A program made the position numbers and the translations under genes. The notes under the pieces are model-generated. The model saw only the letters and a list, made by a program, of their open reading frames with translations. It did not search any database and was not told the origin of the DNA. A DNA stretch of 64,000 bases from DSSM01 sp964484125 (GTDB lineage: Bacteria; Bacteroidota; Ignavibacteria; Tepidaquicellales; Tepidaquicellaceae), in NCBI GenBank assembly GCA_964484125.1, contig CAZAEK010000005.1, positions 97,683-161,682 of the forward strand. The letters are read 5' to 3'. Positions 44,643-53,847 of the stretch are shown here, in pieces; position 1 is the stretch's first letter; each line of letters starts with the position of its first letter.

Positions 44643-45251
44643 ATGGCGGAAGAAGATAAAATTCTTGCTGTCCCACGCTCAATGAATAATATTCACGATG
44701 TCTCTGATACTATTTATAACGAAGCACTAAACATTGAATATAAGTTAACAGAAGCAGATAAAGAATTATTTTTTGCTGAGCTGAAAATCCTGATTTACGA
44801 GCTTTTCTCAAATGCTGTAAATCATACTCAGGGCGATACAGTAATTATTAAATATAATTTAAGCCCTGATGAATTCAAAATTTCAACTGAGGGTATAGGA
44901 AGAGGGTTTAAAATCAAACCGGCAGATGCTTCTAAATTTCATGGTATATCGGAGCTTTACCCTCCTTTCCCCGAAAAATATTTTGGCTCGGAAATCACGG
45001 TTTATAAAGATGCAGATTATTCCGTCAAATGTATTATTCAATCGGATACTACTCTGACTTTCAAAGTTCATCCATCAGATCTGGATATTGGTAAATTATC
45101 GGATGTAAATGAACATTACGGAATATTTTTTATAAGTTCTATAGCAGATGAAGTAAGGTATGAATTCCTCAAGGGCAGTAAGGAAGTTTTTTCGGTAAAG
45201 CTGAATGTTAAAAATTTTAAACCTCGTTCGAGAGAAATGGGAGGAAGATAA
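44643..45251 (+). CDS. HATPase-domain anti-sigma/switch kinase-like protein
   Basis: 202 residues from ATG 44643; a TTG at 44565 in frame would overlap the STAS gene by 44 nt and is less likely. N box: LKILIYELFSNAVNH (Glu and Asn present). A G1-like segment STEGIGRGF has Thr in place of the usual Asp, and G2-like HYGIFFISSIADEVRYE sits near the C-terminus, with about 70 extra residues between. The G2 and final strand match RsbW/SpoIIAB anti-sigma kinases. Because G1 is altered, kinase activity is uncertain; it may only bind. It is next to the STAS gene and ends 1 nt into the next gene. Confidence 0.72.
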   Translation: MAEEDKILAVPRSMNNIHDVSDTIYNEALNIEYKLTEADKELFFAELKILIYELFSNAVNHTQGDTVIIKYNLSPDEFKISTEGIGRGFKIKPADASKFHGISELYPPFPEKYFGSEITVYKDADYSVKCIIQSDTTLTFKVHPSDLDIGKLSDVNEHYGIFFISSIADEVRYEFLKGSKEVFSVKLNVKNFKPRSREMGGR

Positions 45252-47059
45252 TGAAAGCAATGATATTAGCTGCAGGGGTCGGTTCAAGGTTAATGCCTCT
45301 TACATTAACTATTCCGAAACCGATGCTTCCTGTAGCCAATAAACCGGCGTTGGAACATATAGTGAATTTGTGTAAGCGAAACGGAATACAGAAAATTAAA
45401 ATGAACCTGCACTATCTTCCCGAAGCAATAGATAAATATTTCAGAAACGGAGAAGATTTTGGAGTTGAAATATCATATTCAATTGAAAAAAATCTGCTCG
45501 GAACTGCAGGAGGAATAAAAAGAGTTCAGAGCTTTTTTGATGAGACTTTTATAGTATTGAGCGGAGATGGTTTTACAAATATCAATCTTGCTGATATGCT
45601 GAAGTTCCATAAAGAAAATAATTCCAAAGCAACGATTGCAGTAAAACCATTTGACGATACTTCAAAATTCGGTGTAGTCGTAACAGATGAAAAGAAGGCA
45701 ATTAAAAGCTTTCAGGAAAAACCTAAAAAAGAAGAAGCACTATCAAATCTTGTTAATCTCGGAATATATATTTTTGAGCCGGAAATTCTTGACCTTGTTC
45801 CGCCTAAAGAGGTTTATGACTTCGGATATAACCTCTTTCCGGATTTGCTTAAGAAAAATATTCCGTTTTATGCGTATGAAACTGATGCTTACTGGAGTGA
45901 TATTGGTTCGCTTGAAGAGTACTGGAAAGTAAATCTTGATATAGCTTCCGGTGCAGTAAAAGATTATGCTGATTTTGACAAGGAAGTTGCAAAAAGGATT
46001 TATATTAATTCATCAAGCAGGATTGATAAATCTGTGATTGAGAGGTCAACCCCCCCTATACTCATAGGCAAGAATGTGGAAATCTGTAAAGGAGTTGATT
46101 TAAGAGGACCGGTTGTAATAGGTGATGAAGTCTTTATCGAGGAAAATGCAATTATAGAAAACAGCGTAATACTTAAAAATACATACATCGGCAAAGGTGT
46201 GGAAGTTAAAAAGTCTGTTATCAGTCAGAATTATCATATGAGCGTTGCAAATAATTTCGGAACGTTTATAGATGATGACGCTGTTCTCAAATCACATTTT
46301 ATTATTCCATTCAAAACAAAGTTTAATCAGTTCCTAATAAAATTAACAGACAGAACAGTAGCTTTTTTTGCATTACTTTTCCTATCGCCAATTTTTGCAA
46401 TTGTTGCTATACTTATAAAACTTGACTCAAAGGGACCAGTGTTTTATAAATCAAAACGTCTTAAAGCCCCTGCTATTGAAAAGAAAGGGAGTAAATGGTA
46501 TGTTTACTTCAGGGAAAAACCTATTAATTATTATGTCTTCCGAACGATGTATGTAGATGCAGATAAAAGAGTTAAAGAATTAAAAAACAAGTACGACGGC
46601 GGTCCTTTCGTAAAGATTGAAAATGACCCGCGGGTAACAAAGATAGGAAGGATATTGCGAAAGACTTCAATTGACGAACTGCCACTGTTCTGGAATGTTC
46701 TGCGCGGACATATGTCGCTTGTTGGTATTTGGGCATTGCCGACCTATGAGGCGCAACATTTGCTTGATAAGGGAATGAAGGCAGATGATACAGAAGAAGG
46801 TATGGATCTGACAGACGTGGCACAACTCAGATTCAAAGGACGCCCCGGACTCGCTGGTTTCTGGCAGGCAAGAGGCAGATCAAATCTGACAGCGGAAGAA
46901 AGAGCATTACACGATTCAGTTCAATCAGTAATGGAAAATATCTCTGAAGATGATACAGATTATCTCGGTGAGTATGCAGAGTTCAGAACTTACAGAGGTT
47001 ATTTAAAGATGTTGTTTGAAACATTCAAATCAGTAGTAAAGCGCGAAGGCGCAATTTAA
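45251..47059 (+). CDS. Nucleotidyltransferase-LbH-phosphoglycosyltransferase fusion protein
   Basis: 602 residues with three parts. Residues 1-235: nucleotidyltransferase (MILAAGVGSRLMPLT, KPMLPVANKP, LSGDGF), like mannose-1-phosphate guanylyltransferases. About 260-345: left-handed beta-helix hexapeptide repeats (PPILIGKNVEI, GPVVIGDEVFIEENAII). About 355-602: monotopic polyprenyl-phosphate sugar phosphotransferase with re-entrant helix TVAFFALLFLSPIFAIVAI, KGPVFYKSKR and the catalytic Asp475-Glu476 in KTSIDELPLFWNVLRGHMS. The usual separate steps, sugar nucleotide formation and its transfer to undecaprenyl phosphate, are joined. It is likely to start the repeat unit. The reading frame is continuous. 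Confidence 0.88.
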   Translation: MKAMILAAGVGSRLMPLTLTIPKPMLPVANKPALEHIVNLCKRNGIQKIKMNLHYLPEAIDKYFRNGEDFGVEISYSIEKNLLGTAGGIKRVQSFFDETFIVLSGDGFTNINLADMLKFHKENNSKATIAVKPFDDTSKFGVVVTDEKKAIKSFQEKPKKEEALSNLVNLGIYIFEPEILDLVPPKEVYDFGYNLFPDLLKKNIPFYAYETDAYWSDIGSLEEYWKVNLDIASGAVKDYADFDKEVAKRIYINSSSRIDKSVIERSTPPILIGKNVEICKGVDLRGPVVIGDEVFIEENAIIENSVILKNTYIGKGVEVKKSVISQNYHMSVANNFGTFIDDDAVLKSHFIIPFKTKFNQFLIKLTDRTVAFFALLFLSPIFAIVAILIKLDSKGPVFYKSKRLKAPAIEKKGSKWYVYFREKPINYYVFRTMYVDADKRVKELKNKYDGGPFVKIENDPRVTKIGRILRKTSIDELPLFWNVLRGHMSLVGIWALPTYEAQHLLDKGMKADDTEEGMDLTDVAQLRFKGRPGLAGFWQARGRSNLTAEERALHDSVQSVMENISEDDTDYLGEYAEFRTYRGYLKMLFETFKSVVKREGAI

Positions 47060-47075
47060 AAAAATAAAAATAATT

Positions 47076-48047
47076 ATGATATTAGTAACAGGCGGAGCGG
47101 GATATATAGGTTCTCACACAGTAAAGCTCCTCAGGAAAAGGGGTTATGAGGTAGTTATTTTTGATAACCTTTCGAGAGGTCATAAAGAGGCATTGCCTGA
47201 TGGTGTGCCCTTTGAAAAAGTTGATTTACTCGATTATGAAGGATTATATAAAAACATAAAAAAATATCCGATAGAAGCTCTCATACACTTTGCCGCATTT
47301 GCTTATGTAGGCGAATCCGTTGAGAACCCGGCGATGTATTACAGGAATAATGTTGTAGGAAGTTTTAATCTGATAAATTCAGCGAAAGAAGCGGGCGTGA
47401 ATAAATTTGTATTCTCATCAACCTGCTCGGTTTATGGCAATCCGGAAACGATTCCGATGTCTGAAAGCGATACCCCCGCACCGATTAATCCGTATGCTAA
47501 AACGAAACTTATGATTGAAAATATGCTTGAAGATTATGATACATCTTTCGGTTCAAAATATGTTGCTCTCAGATATTTCAATGCGGCAGGCGATTCAGAA
47601 GACGGCGATATAGGTGAAAGCCACGACCCTGAACCTCATCTTATTCCTCTTGTACTTTTTGCCGCACTTGGTAAAAGGGAAAAAGTGAATATATACGGAG
47701 ACGATTATCCTACTAAAGACGGAACGTGCATACGGGATTACATACACGTAAATGATTTGGCAGATGCACATATAAGAGCTCTTGAATATTTAAAGTCAGG
47801 AAATAATTCAACTGTAATAAATCTCGGAACAGGCGTTGGTTATTCTGTAAGAGAGATTGTTGATATTGCCTCTGAAGTAACGGGAAGAAAAATCAGAGCA
47901 GATGTAGTTGCAAGAAGACCCGGCGACCCTGCAACTTTAATTGCTGATAATAAAAAAGCAAAGGAAGTCCTCGGCTGGAAACCGGAATATGATTTAAAAA
48001 GAATTTTAGAAACTGCCTGGAAATGGCATTCGAATCCGAAATATTAA
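47076..48047 (+). CDS. galE: UDP-glucose 4-epimerase
   Basis: 323 residues, extended SDR. TGGAGYIGSHTVKLL, FSSTCSVYGNPE, YAKTKLMIE (catalytic Tyr-x3-Lys), ALRYFNAAGDSEDGDIGE and GTCIRDYIHVNDLADAH fit GalE. Interconverts UDP-glucose and UDP-galactose, feeding the polysaccharide locus. It sits in a run of sugar-nucleotide genes with rmlA, rmlC and ugd. Confidence 0.93.
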   Translation: MILVTGGAGYIGSHTVKLLRKRGYEVVIFDNLSRGHKEALPDGVPFEKVDLLDYEGLYKNIKKYPIEALIHFAAFAYVGESVENPAMYYRNNVVGSFNLINSAKEAGVNKFVFSSTCSVYGNPETIPMSESDTPAPINPYAKTKLMIENMLEDYDTSFGSKYVALRYFNAAGDSEDGDIGESHDPEPHLIPLVLFAALGKREKVNIYGDDYPTKDGTCIRDYIHVNDLADAHIRALEYLKSGNNSTVINLGTGVGYSVREIVDIASEVTGRKIRADVVARRPGDPATLIADNKKAKEVLGWKPEYDLKRILETAWKWHSNPKY

Positions 48048-48067
48048 AAACTAAAAAATATTAATTG

Positions 48068-48931
48068 ATGAAAGGAATCATTTTAGCAGGAGGTGCAGGA
48101 ACAAGGTTATACCCCATCTCGAAGATTTACAGTAAACAGTTAACGCTTATTTATGACAAGCCGTTGATATATTTTCCTCTTTCAATTCTCATGCTTGGAG
48201 GAATAAGAGAAATTCTCATAATCTCAAATGAGGAGACAATTCCTTTTTACAAAAAATTATTCGGTGACGGTTCTGAAATAGGTTTGCACATAAGCTATGC
48301 ATTGCAGCCGGCTCCGAATGGAATTGCAGAGTCATTTATTATAGGAGCTGATTTTGTAGGTAAAGACAGCGTTACGCTTATATTAGGAGATAATATATTC
48401 TATGGAAAACTTGATTTTATGTACAGAGCAATAAAGAATAATACAGGTGCAACAGTATTTGGTTACAGGGTAAATGACCCTGAGAGATATGGAATAGTAG
48501 AATTTGACGAAAGCGGAAAAGTATTATCAATAGAAGAGAAACCTAAAAAACCTAAATCTAATTATGCAGTTCCCGGGCTTTATGTCTATAATAATGATGT
48601 AATAGAAATTTCAAGGAATCTCAAACCCTCTCCGAGAGGTGAGCTTGAAATCACAGATGTAAATGTTGAATATATGAAACGCGGACAACTTCACGTTGAA
48701 AAAATTGGCAGAGGAGTTGCGTGGCTCGATACAGGAACCCCTGAATCACTACTTCAGGCGTCGAATTTTTTCGGAACAATTGAAGACAGACAGGGATTGA
48801 AAGTTGCGTGTATTGAGGAAATCGCACATTATATGAAGTTCATTGATGATGAGCAATTGAAAAATGTAATAAATAAAATGCCGAAGTGTAATTACAGGGC
48901 ATATCTTGAACAAATTTTAAACAATAAATAA
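48068..48931 (+). CDS. rmlA: Glucose-1-phosphate thymidylyltransferase
   Basis: 287 residues from ATG 48068 (TTG at 48065 precedes it). Signature GGAGTRLYPISKIYSKQL, VYDKP-type IYDKPLIYFPLS, LGDNIFYG and PGLYVYNNDVIE are those of short RmlA. Makes dTDP-glucose from glucose 1-phosphate and dTTP, the first step to dTDP-rhamnose. It is followed by rmlC after 5 nt; rmlB is not in the window. Confidence 0.94.
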   Translation: MKGIILAGGAGTRLYPISKIYSKQLTLIYDKPLIYFPLSILMLGGIREILIISNEETIPFYKKLFGDGSEIGLHISYALQPAPNGIAESFIIGADFVGKDSVTLILGDNIFYGKLDFMYRAIKNNTGATVFGYRVNDPERYGIVEFDESGKVLSIEEKPKKPKSNYAVPGLYVYNNDVIEISRNLKPSPRGELEITDVNVEYMKRGQLHVEKIGRGVAWLDTGTPESLLQASNFFGTIEDRQGLKVACIEEIAHYMKFIDDEQLKNVINKMPKCNYRAYLEQILNNK

Positions 48932-48936
48932 CAGTA

Positions 48937-49488
48937 ATGAAAGTAATACAAACAGAAATAAAAGAAGTATTGGTAATAATACCTGATGTTTTTAAAGATG
49001 ACAGAGGATATTTTTATGAATCATTCAACAGCAAAAGATATCTTGAACAGGCAGGTTTAAATTATAACTTTGTTCAGGATAATATTTCAAAATCAAAAAA
49101 GGGAACTGTAAGAGGATTGCATTATCAGGTCGGTGAATTTGCACAGGGGAAACTATGCAAGGTTATCCTTGGAAAAGTTCTCGATGTTGCAGTAGATATC
49201 AGATTTGGTTCTCCTACTTTCGGGAAACATGTATCCGTCGAATTGTCCGAAGAAAATCAGAATCAGATATGGCTACCGCCGGGATTTGCACACGGATTTT
49301 CCGTACTATCTGATGAAGCAGTTTTTATGTATAAATGCACAGCCCTTTATAGTAAAAAAGATGAAAGGGCAATAATATTTAATGATGAAGATTTAGGAAT
49401 TGACTGGCAGGTAGAAAATCCAAATGTATCTGAAAAAGATATGGCGGCAAAAAAATTCAAGGAAATTGAAAAAGATTTCTTTTATTAA
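48937..49488 (+). CDS. rmlC: dTDP-4-dehydrorhamnose 3,5-epimerase
   Basis: 183 residues, cupin fold. VRGLHYQVG contains the catalytic His, and MYKCTALYSKKDERAI holds the conserved Tyr; DDRGYFYESF and the IWLPPGFAHGF strand are typical. Second-last epimerising step in dTDP-L-rhamnose synthesis. Gene order rmlA-rmlC points to a rhamnose-containing polymer, provided rmlB and rmlD are elsewhere. Confidence 0.94.
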   Translation: MKVIQTEIKEVLVIIPDVFKDDRGYFYESFNSKRYLEQAGLNYNFVQDNISKSKKGTVRGLHYQVGEFAQGKLCKVILGKVLDVAVDIRFGSPTFGKHVSVELSEENQNQIWLPPGFAHGFSVLSDEAVFMYKCTALYSKKDERAIIFNDEDLGIDWQVENPNVSEKDMAAKKFKEIEKDFFY

Positions 49489-49526
49489 ATAAATAATTAA
49501 AAAAACTTAAAAACAGGAGCAAGGTT

Positions 49527-50855
49527 ATGAACATTTCTGTTATTGGTTCCGGATATGTCGGATTGGTTTCCGGCACCTGCTTTGCCGAAATGGGCAATGT
49601 GGTTTATTGTGTAGATAACAATCCCGAAAAGTTAGCAAAACTTCAGAATGCAGAAGTACCTATTTATGAACCGGGATTGGATATTTTGTTTTACAGAAAT
49701 ATTATCAAGAAGAGACTGATTTTTACGGATGACCTGAAACAAGCCGCACTTATGACCGATGTGATATTTTTATGTCTCCCGACTCCTCAGGGAGAAGACG
49801 GTTCAGCAGATCTGAAATATGTACTTGGTGTTGCAGATAATTTAGGTGAGATTCTGAAAGAATTCGGTGATAAGGAATTCAAGATTATTGTAAATAAAAG
49901 TACTGTTCCTGTAGGCACTGCACAACTTGTGGAAAATGCAGTAAAGAAACACGGAGTCTCAAATTTCGCAGTAGTATCGAATCCTGAGTTCTTAAGAGAA
50001 GGATTTGCAGTAGAAGATTTTATGAAGCCGGATAGAATCGTAATCGGTTCTGAAAACAAACAGGCACTCCAGATTATGAGAGAGCTTTATGAACCATTCG
50101 TAAGACAGGGCAATCCAATAATAGAAATGAATACTGCAAGTTCTGAAATGACTAAATATGCGGCAAATTCATATCTTGCAATGAGAATTACATTTATGAA
50201 CGAACTTGCCAATCTTTGCGAAGTTGTAGGAGCAGATGTAGATTTAATAAGAAAGGGAATGGGCTCTGACTCAAGAATCGGAAAGAGATTCCTCTTTGCC
50301 GGTATCGGATACGGCGGTTCCTGTTTCCCAAAAGATGTTAATGCACTTATAAAAACGTCGTCAGAGAAGGGCTCTGAAATGAAGATTCTTAAAACTGTTG
50401 ATGAAGTAAACAAGGCACAGAAAAAGGTAATTGTTAATAAGGTATTGAAACATTACAATAATGATATTAAGGGAAAGAAATTCGCAGTATGGGGATTGGC
50501 ATTTAAACCAAATACAGATGATATGAGAGAAGCTCCTTCAGTAGTTGTTATAAATGAATTGCTTGCAAATGGTGCAACAGTTTCCGCTTATGACCCTGCT
50601 GCAATGGAAACGTCGAAGTTTTATCTGAAAGATACAATTCATTATGCCGCTAATGAAACCGATGCACTTTCCGGTGCTGATGCATTGCTGGTATTAACAG
50701 AATGGAATGAATTCAGAAATCCTGATTTCGATTCAATAAAAGAAAACCTGAAAGAACCTGTAATTTTTGACGGAAGAAATGTATATATTCCTGATAAAAT
50801 GAGAGAACTTGGATTTACATATTACAGTATAGGAAGAGTACCTGTAACAAAATAA
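49527..50855 (+). CDS. ugd: UDP-glucose 6-dehydrogenase
   Basis: 442 residues, normal length. N-terminal NAD domain GSGYVGLVSGTCFAEMG, then PTPQGEDGSAD, and the catalytic Cys in GIGYGGSCFPKD; the C-terminal UDP-sugar domain has WGLAFKPNTDDMREAPS. Two-step oxidation of UDP-glucose to UDP-glucuronate, so the polymer probably contains uronic acid. Good Shine-Dalgarno sequence (AGGAG, 49515-49519) upstream. Confidence 0.95.
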   Translation: MNISVIGSGYVGLVSGTCFAEMGNVVYCVDNNPEKLAKLQNAEVPIYEPGLDILFYRNIIKKRLIFTDDLKQAALMTDVIFLCLPTPQGEDGSADLKYVLGVADNLGEILKEFGDKEFKIIVNKSTVPVGTAQLVENAVKKHGVSNFAVVSNPEFLREGFAVEDFMKPDRIVIGSENKQALQIMRELYEPFVRQGNPIIEMNTASSEMTKYAANSYLAMRITFMNELANLCEVVGADVDLIRKGMGSDSRIGKRFLFAGIGYGGSCFPKDVNALIKTSSEKGSEMKILKTVDEVNKAQKKVIVNKVLKHYNNDIKGKKFAVWGLAFKPNTDDMREAPSVVVINELLANGATVSAYDPAAMETSKFYLKDTIHYAANETDALSGADALLVLTEWNEFRNPDFDSIKENLKEPVIFDGRNVYIPDKMRELGFTYYSIGRVPVTK

Positions 50856-50862
50856 ATCTATA

Positions 50863-51552
50863 ATGAAGAAATTATATTTTATCATAATCTTTTTTATGGG
50901 AGTCAATATGTCTTTAAGTCAGATTGACTCCCTTGATGACAATCTTCAGGGAATGTTATATGACACTACGTTTATAAACAAGCTTGTTGAAATAGCATGG
51001 GCAAATTATCCGGGTAACAAAGTTTGGGACGCACGCCTTGAGATAGCGAAGTTAGATGTTAAGAAAGAAACCTGGTCCTGGCTTAATGCATTGAACTTCA
51101 ATTATATTTATTATCCTGATTTCCTTAATTCTCCTGACCAGTCCGGAAATTTACCCTCAAGGGTTGGAATCGGAATAACTATAAATATCGGGACAATATT
51201 TTCATTACCACTGAGAATATCGCAGGCAAAAGAAAATTACAATATAGCTGAAAATAATGTTCAGAGCCAGTATTATAACATCAGATATGAAGTGCAACGG
51301 AGATATTTCTCATATCTATCCGGATTAAGGTTATATAACTCGCGTGTGAAGAGGTATGAAGACGCAAGAAGTAACCTCGTAGTCGCAACTTATAAATACA
51401 AAAACGGCGAAATAGATCTTGATTTTTATAACAAGGCATTGACAGAAGTAAATATTAACAAGGAATTAATGATAGAATCAGAGACGAATATGAAAATAGC
51501 AAAAGCAAGTCTTGAAGAACTTATACTGATTAAGCTGGAGGAAGTGAAATAA
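50863..51552 (+). CDS. Short TolC-like outer-membrane export protein
   Basis: 229 residues. Signal peptide (about 1-19, SLSQ). Coiled helices resemble one OEP repeat of TolC: KVWDARLEIAKLDVKKETW, LRISQAKENYNIAENNVQSQYYNIR, and RSNLVVATYKYKNGEIDLDFYNKALTEVN. TolC-family proteins normally have two such repeats in 400-500 residues; this has only one, so it would need to assemble with more subunits or has lost half. Its position directly before the Wzc-like gene (3 nt) suggests a polymer-export role. Confidence 0.7.
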   Translation: MKKLYFIIIFFMGVNMSLSQIDSLDDNLQGMLYDTTFINKLVEIAWANYPGNKVWDARLEIAKLDVKKETWSWLNALNFNYIYYPDFLNSPDQSGNLPSRVGIGITINIGTIFSLPLRISQAKENYNIAENNVQSQYYNIRYEVQRRYFSYLSGLRLYNSRVKRYEDARSNLVVATYKYKNGEIDLDFYNKALTEVNINKELMIESETNMKIAKASLEELILIKLEEVK

Positions 51553-51555
51553 AAT

Positions 51556-53835
51556 ATGAATTTAATACAATTCACAAGAGTATTGCTGAAAAGGAAATTA
51601 GTACTGATAACTGTGCCGGTACTTATGGTTTTACTGACGTATTTCCTTACCAGAAATCTTCCGGATGTATATAAAGCCGAAGCCCAGATTGCAACAGGGA
51701 TAACAGAAAAATCACATATAAGTCTGGAAGAAAGCAAGGGTAGTGTTCAATTAATAGATATACAGCAGCAGTTCAGCAATATAATTGAGCAAATGCGTTC
51801 GAAAAAAATGATGGATAAACTTTCCTATCAATTGCTTTTGCATGATATTGAAGGACCAAAGTCATTCCGCCCTGCGAAATTCCAGTTACTGGAAAATAAG
51901 ATGCAGGATAAAGATGCAATAAAGAATATACTCAAATCGAAAATTGATTCGCTTGGAATGCTTGACGTTGGTAATGAACGTGAGAACAGAATAAAGGAAA
52001 TAATAATGGCAATGGGGTATGATGAAGAATCAATTAAAAAATCAACAAAGGTTAACAGGGTGGAGAATTCGGATTTTGTGAAAGTAACACACGAATCAGA
52101 GAATTCATATTTATCTGTATTTGTTGTGAATAATATTTGTTCAAACTTTATTCATTATTATGAAAATCAGAGCCGCACGAGACGGGGACAGACAGCAGAT
52201 TTCTTTGCAAGGATGGCAGAAGAGAAGAAGCGTGATTTAGACAAAAAAGTAGAAATTCTCAAGCAATACAAGATAAAAAACAAGGTTATAAATCTCGGAC
52301 AGCAGACCGAAAACCTTGAAATACTGAAAAAAGATGTCGAGTTAATGAGGGAGAAAGTGAATCAGCTTATTCCTTCATACCAATCTGCTATTAAAGATAT
52401 AAATTCGAGATTAAGCGGAGAAGACAGAGCGTATCTTGAAGCCGGACTTCAACCGATGAATAAAAAGATTTCGTCAACAAAAAAAACTATATATGAGCTA
52501 ACAGAGATTTTGGTTAAGTCAGGAAATAAAGATCAGGCAATAAAGGACAGTATTTCAAAATTAAGGCAGCAACTTGAGCAGGAGATATTAAAAGCCGCAG
52601 ATGACCTCGTAGTAAATCCAAATGTTCCAAAGCAAGACCTTGTATTGAAAAAGATAAACTATGAAATAGACCTGGAAATTGCCATACAAAGCGTAAAATC
52701 AATAGATAATGAACTCAGAAGATTAGACAGAAAATTTGAAACATTTACACCGCTCGATGCAACAATACAGGCATACGAGAGAGATATTCAGGTTGCTGCC
52801 GACGCATATCTTGTTATTTTAAACAAGTTAAATGAGGCGAGTTTTTATACGAATCTCGGAGTGAATGTAGAACAGACGCAGACTGCACAGCCGGGACCTC
52901 CCGAGCCCTCAAAGAAAATGATGCTATTAATACTTGCAGGACTGATTGGATTTGTATTGACAGTTGTAATAATATTCGTTCTTGAATATCTTGACCTTAC
53001 AATAAAGAGCCCGGAAAAATTTGTAAAGATAACAGGTTTGCCGTTAATCGGTGCATTAAACAGAATTAAGAGTGAAAAACTTGACCTGAAATCAATTTTT
53101 GAAACTGAAGCTGTGAAACCGGAAACTGATGTATTTAAGAAATTGCTGCGAAGTTTGAGGCATGAAGTTGAAGAGAAAATGAGAGATAGTAAAATATTGC
53201 TTTTCACAAGCACAGGGCAGGGAGACGGAAAAACACTGACTATTATAAGTCTGGCTTTTTCACTTGGAATATCCGGGAAAAAAGTGTTAATGCTTGACAC
53301 AAATTATTACAATAATTCGATATCAAGAATATTTTTAGCAAAACCTGCACTCGAAGATTTTCTAAGGTCAAAGATTAAATACGAAGAAGCACTAACCGAT
53401 ACTTCAATTGAAAATGTAAAAATCATTGGTTCAAGGGGAGGAAAATATTCTCCTAATGAAGTTATGGTTAATACAATTACAAAGGAAAAAATACTTGAGA
53501 TAAGTAAAAATTATGATATGGTATTTCTGGAAGGCGATAATCTGAATACAGGTTCGGGTGCTAAAGAACTTACATATACGGCAGATAAAGTAATTGCAGT
53601 ATTTTCTGCAGATAAAGTAATAGAGCAGGCAGATAGAAATTCTATAGATTACCTGAAAGAATTAAAGGAAAAATTTATTGGAAGTGTATTAAACAGGGTT
53701 GAGCAGGAAAATCTTGAGAACATGTTCGGTGAAGTTGAAAAGCGCAGAAGTTTCATAAGAAAATTCGTTAAAAAAATATTAAAAAGAAATTTAAGCAAGA
53801 AAAGGAAAGATAATTCAAATTTAATGAAATCTTAA
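51556..53835 (+). CDS. Wzc/Wzz-like polysaccharide copolymerase with degenerate tyrosine-kinase domain
   Basis: 759 residues: N-terminal helix (about 15-32), a long coiled-coil periplasmic part (about 200-460), a second helix (about 455-476), then a cytoplasmic P-loop domain. Walker A STGQGDGKT (about 553-561) is intact, but Walker A' reads LMLDTNYYNN instead of the usual DxDxR form, Walker B reads MVFLEGDN with Glu for Asp, and no Tyr cluster ends the protein, which instead has a basic tail. It probably controls chain length or export without BY-kinase autophosphorylation. Confidence 0.85.
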   Translation: MNLIQFTRVLLKRKLVLITVPVLMVLLTYFLTRNLPDVYKAEAQIATGITEKSHISLEESKGSVQLIDIQQQFSNIIEQMRSKKMMDKLSYQLLLHDIEGPKSFRPAKFQLLENKMQDKDAIKNILKSKIDSLGMLDVGNERENRIKEIIMAMGYDEESIKKSTKVNRVENSDFVKVTHESENSYLSVFVVNNICSNFIHYYENQSRTRRGQTADFFARMAEEKKRDLDKKVEILKQYKIKNKVINLGQQTENLEILKKDVELMREKVNQLIPSYQSAIKDINSRLSGEDRAYLEAGLQPMNKKISSTKKTIYELTEILVKSGNKDQAIKDSISKLRQQLEQEILKAADDLVVNPNVPKQDLVLKKINYEIDLEIAIQSVKSIDNELRRLDRKFETFTPLDATIQAYERDIQVAADAYLVILNKLNEASFYTNLGVNVEQTQTAQPGPPEPSKKMMLLILAGLIGFVLTVVIIFVLEYLDLTIKSPEKFVKITGLPLIGALNRIKSEKLDLKSIFETEAVKPETDVFKKLLRSLRHEVEEKMRDSKILLFTSTGQGDGKTLTIISLAFSLGISGKKVLMLDTNYYNNSISRIFLAKPALEDFLRSKIKYEEALTDTSIENVKIIGSRGGKYSPNEVMVNTITKEKILEISKNYDMVFLEGDNLNTGSGAKELTYTADKVIAVFSADKVIEQADRNSIDYLKELKEKFIGSVLNRVEQENLENMFGEVEKRRSFIRKFVKKILKRNLSKKRKDNSNLMKS

Positions 53836-53847
53836 ATACAATTTCAA

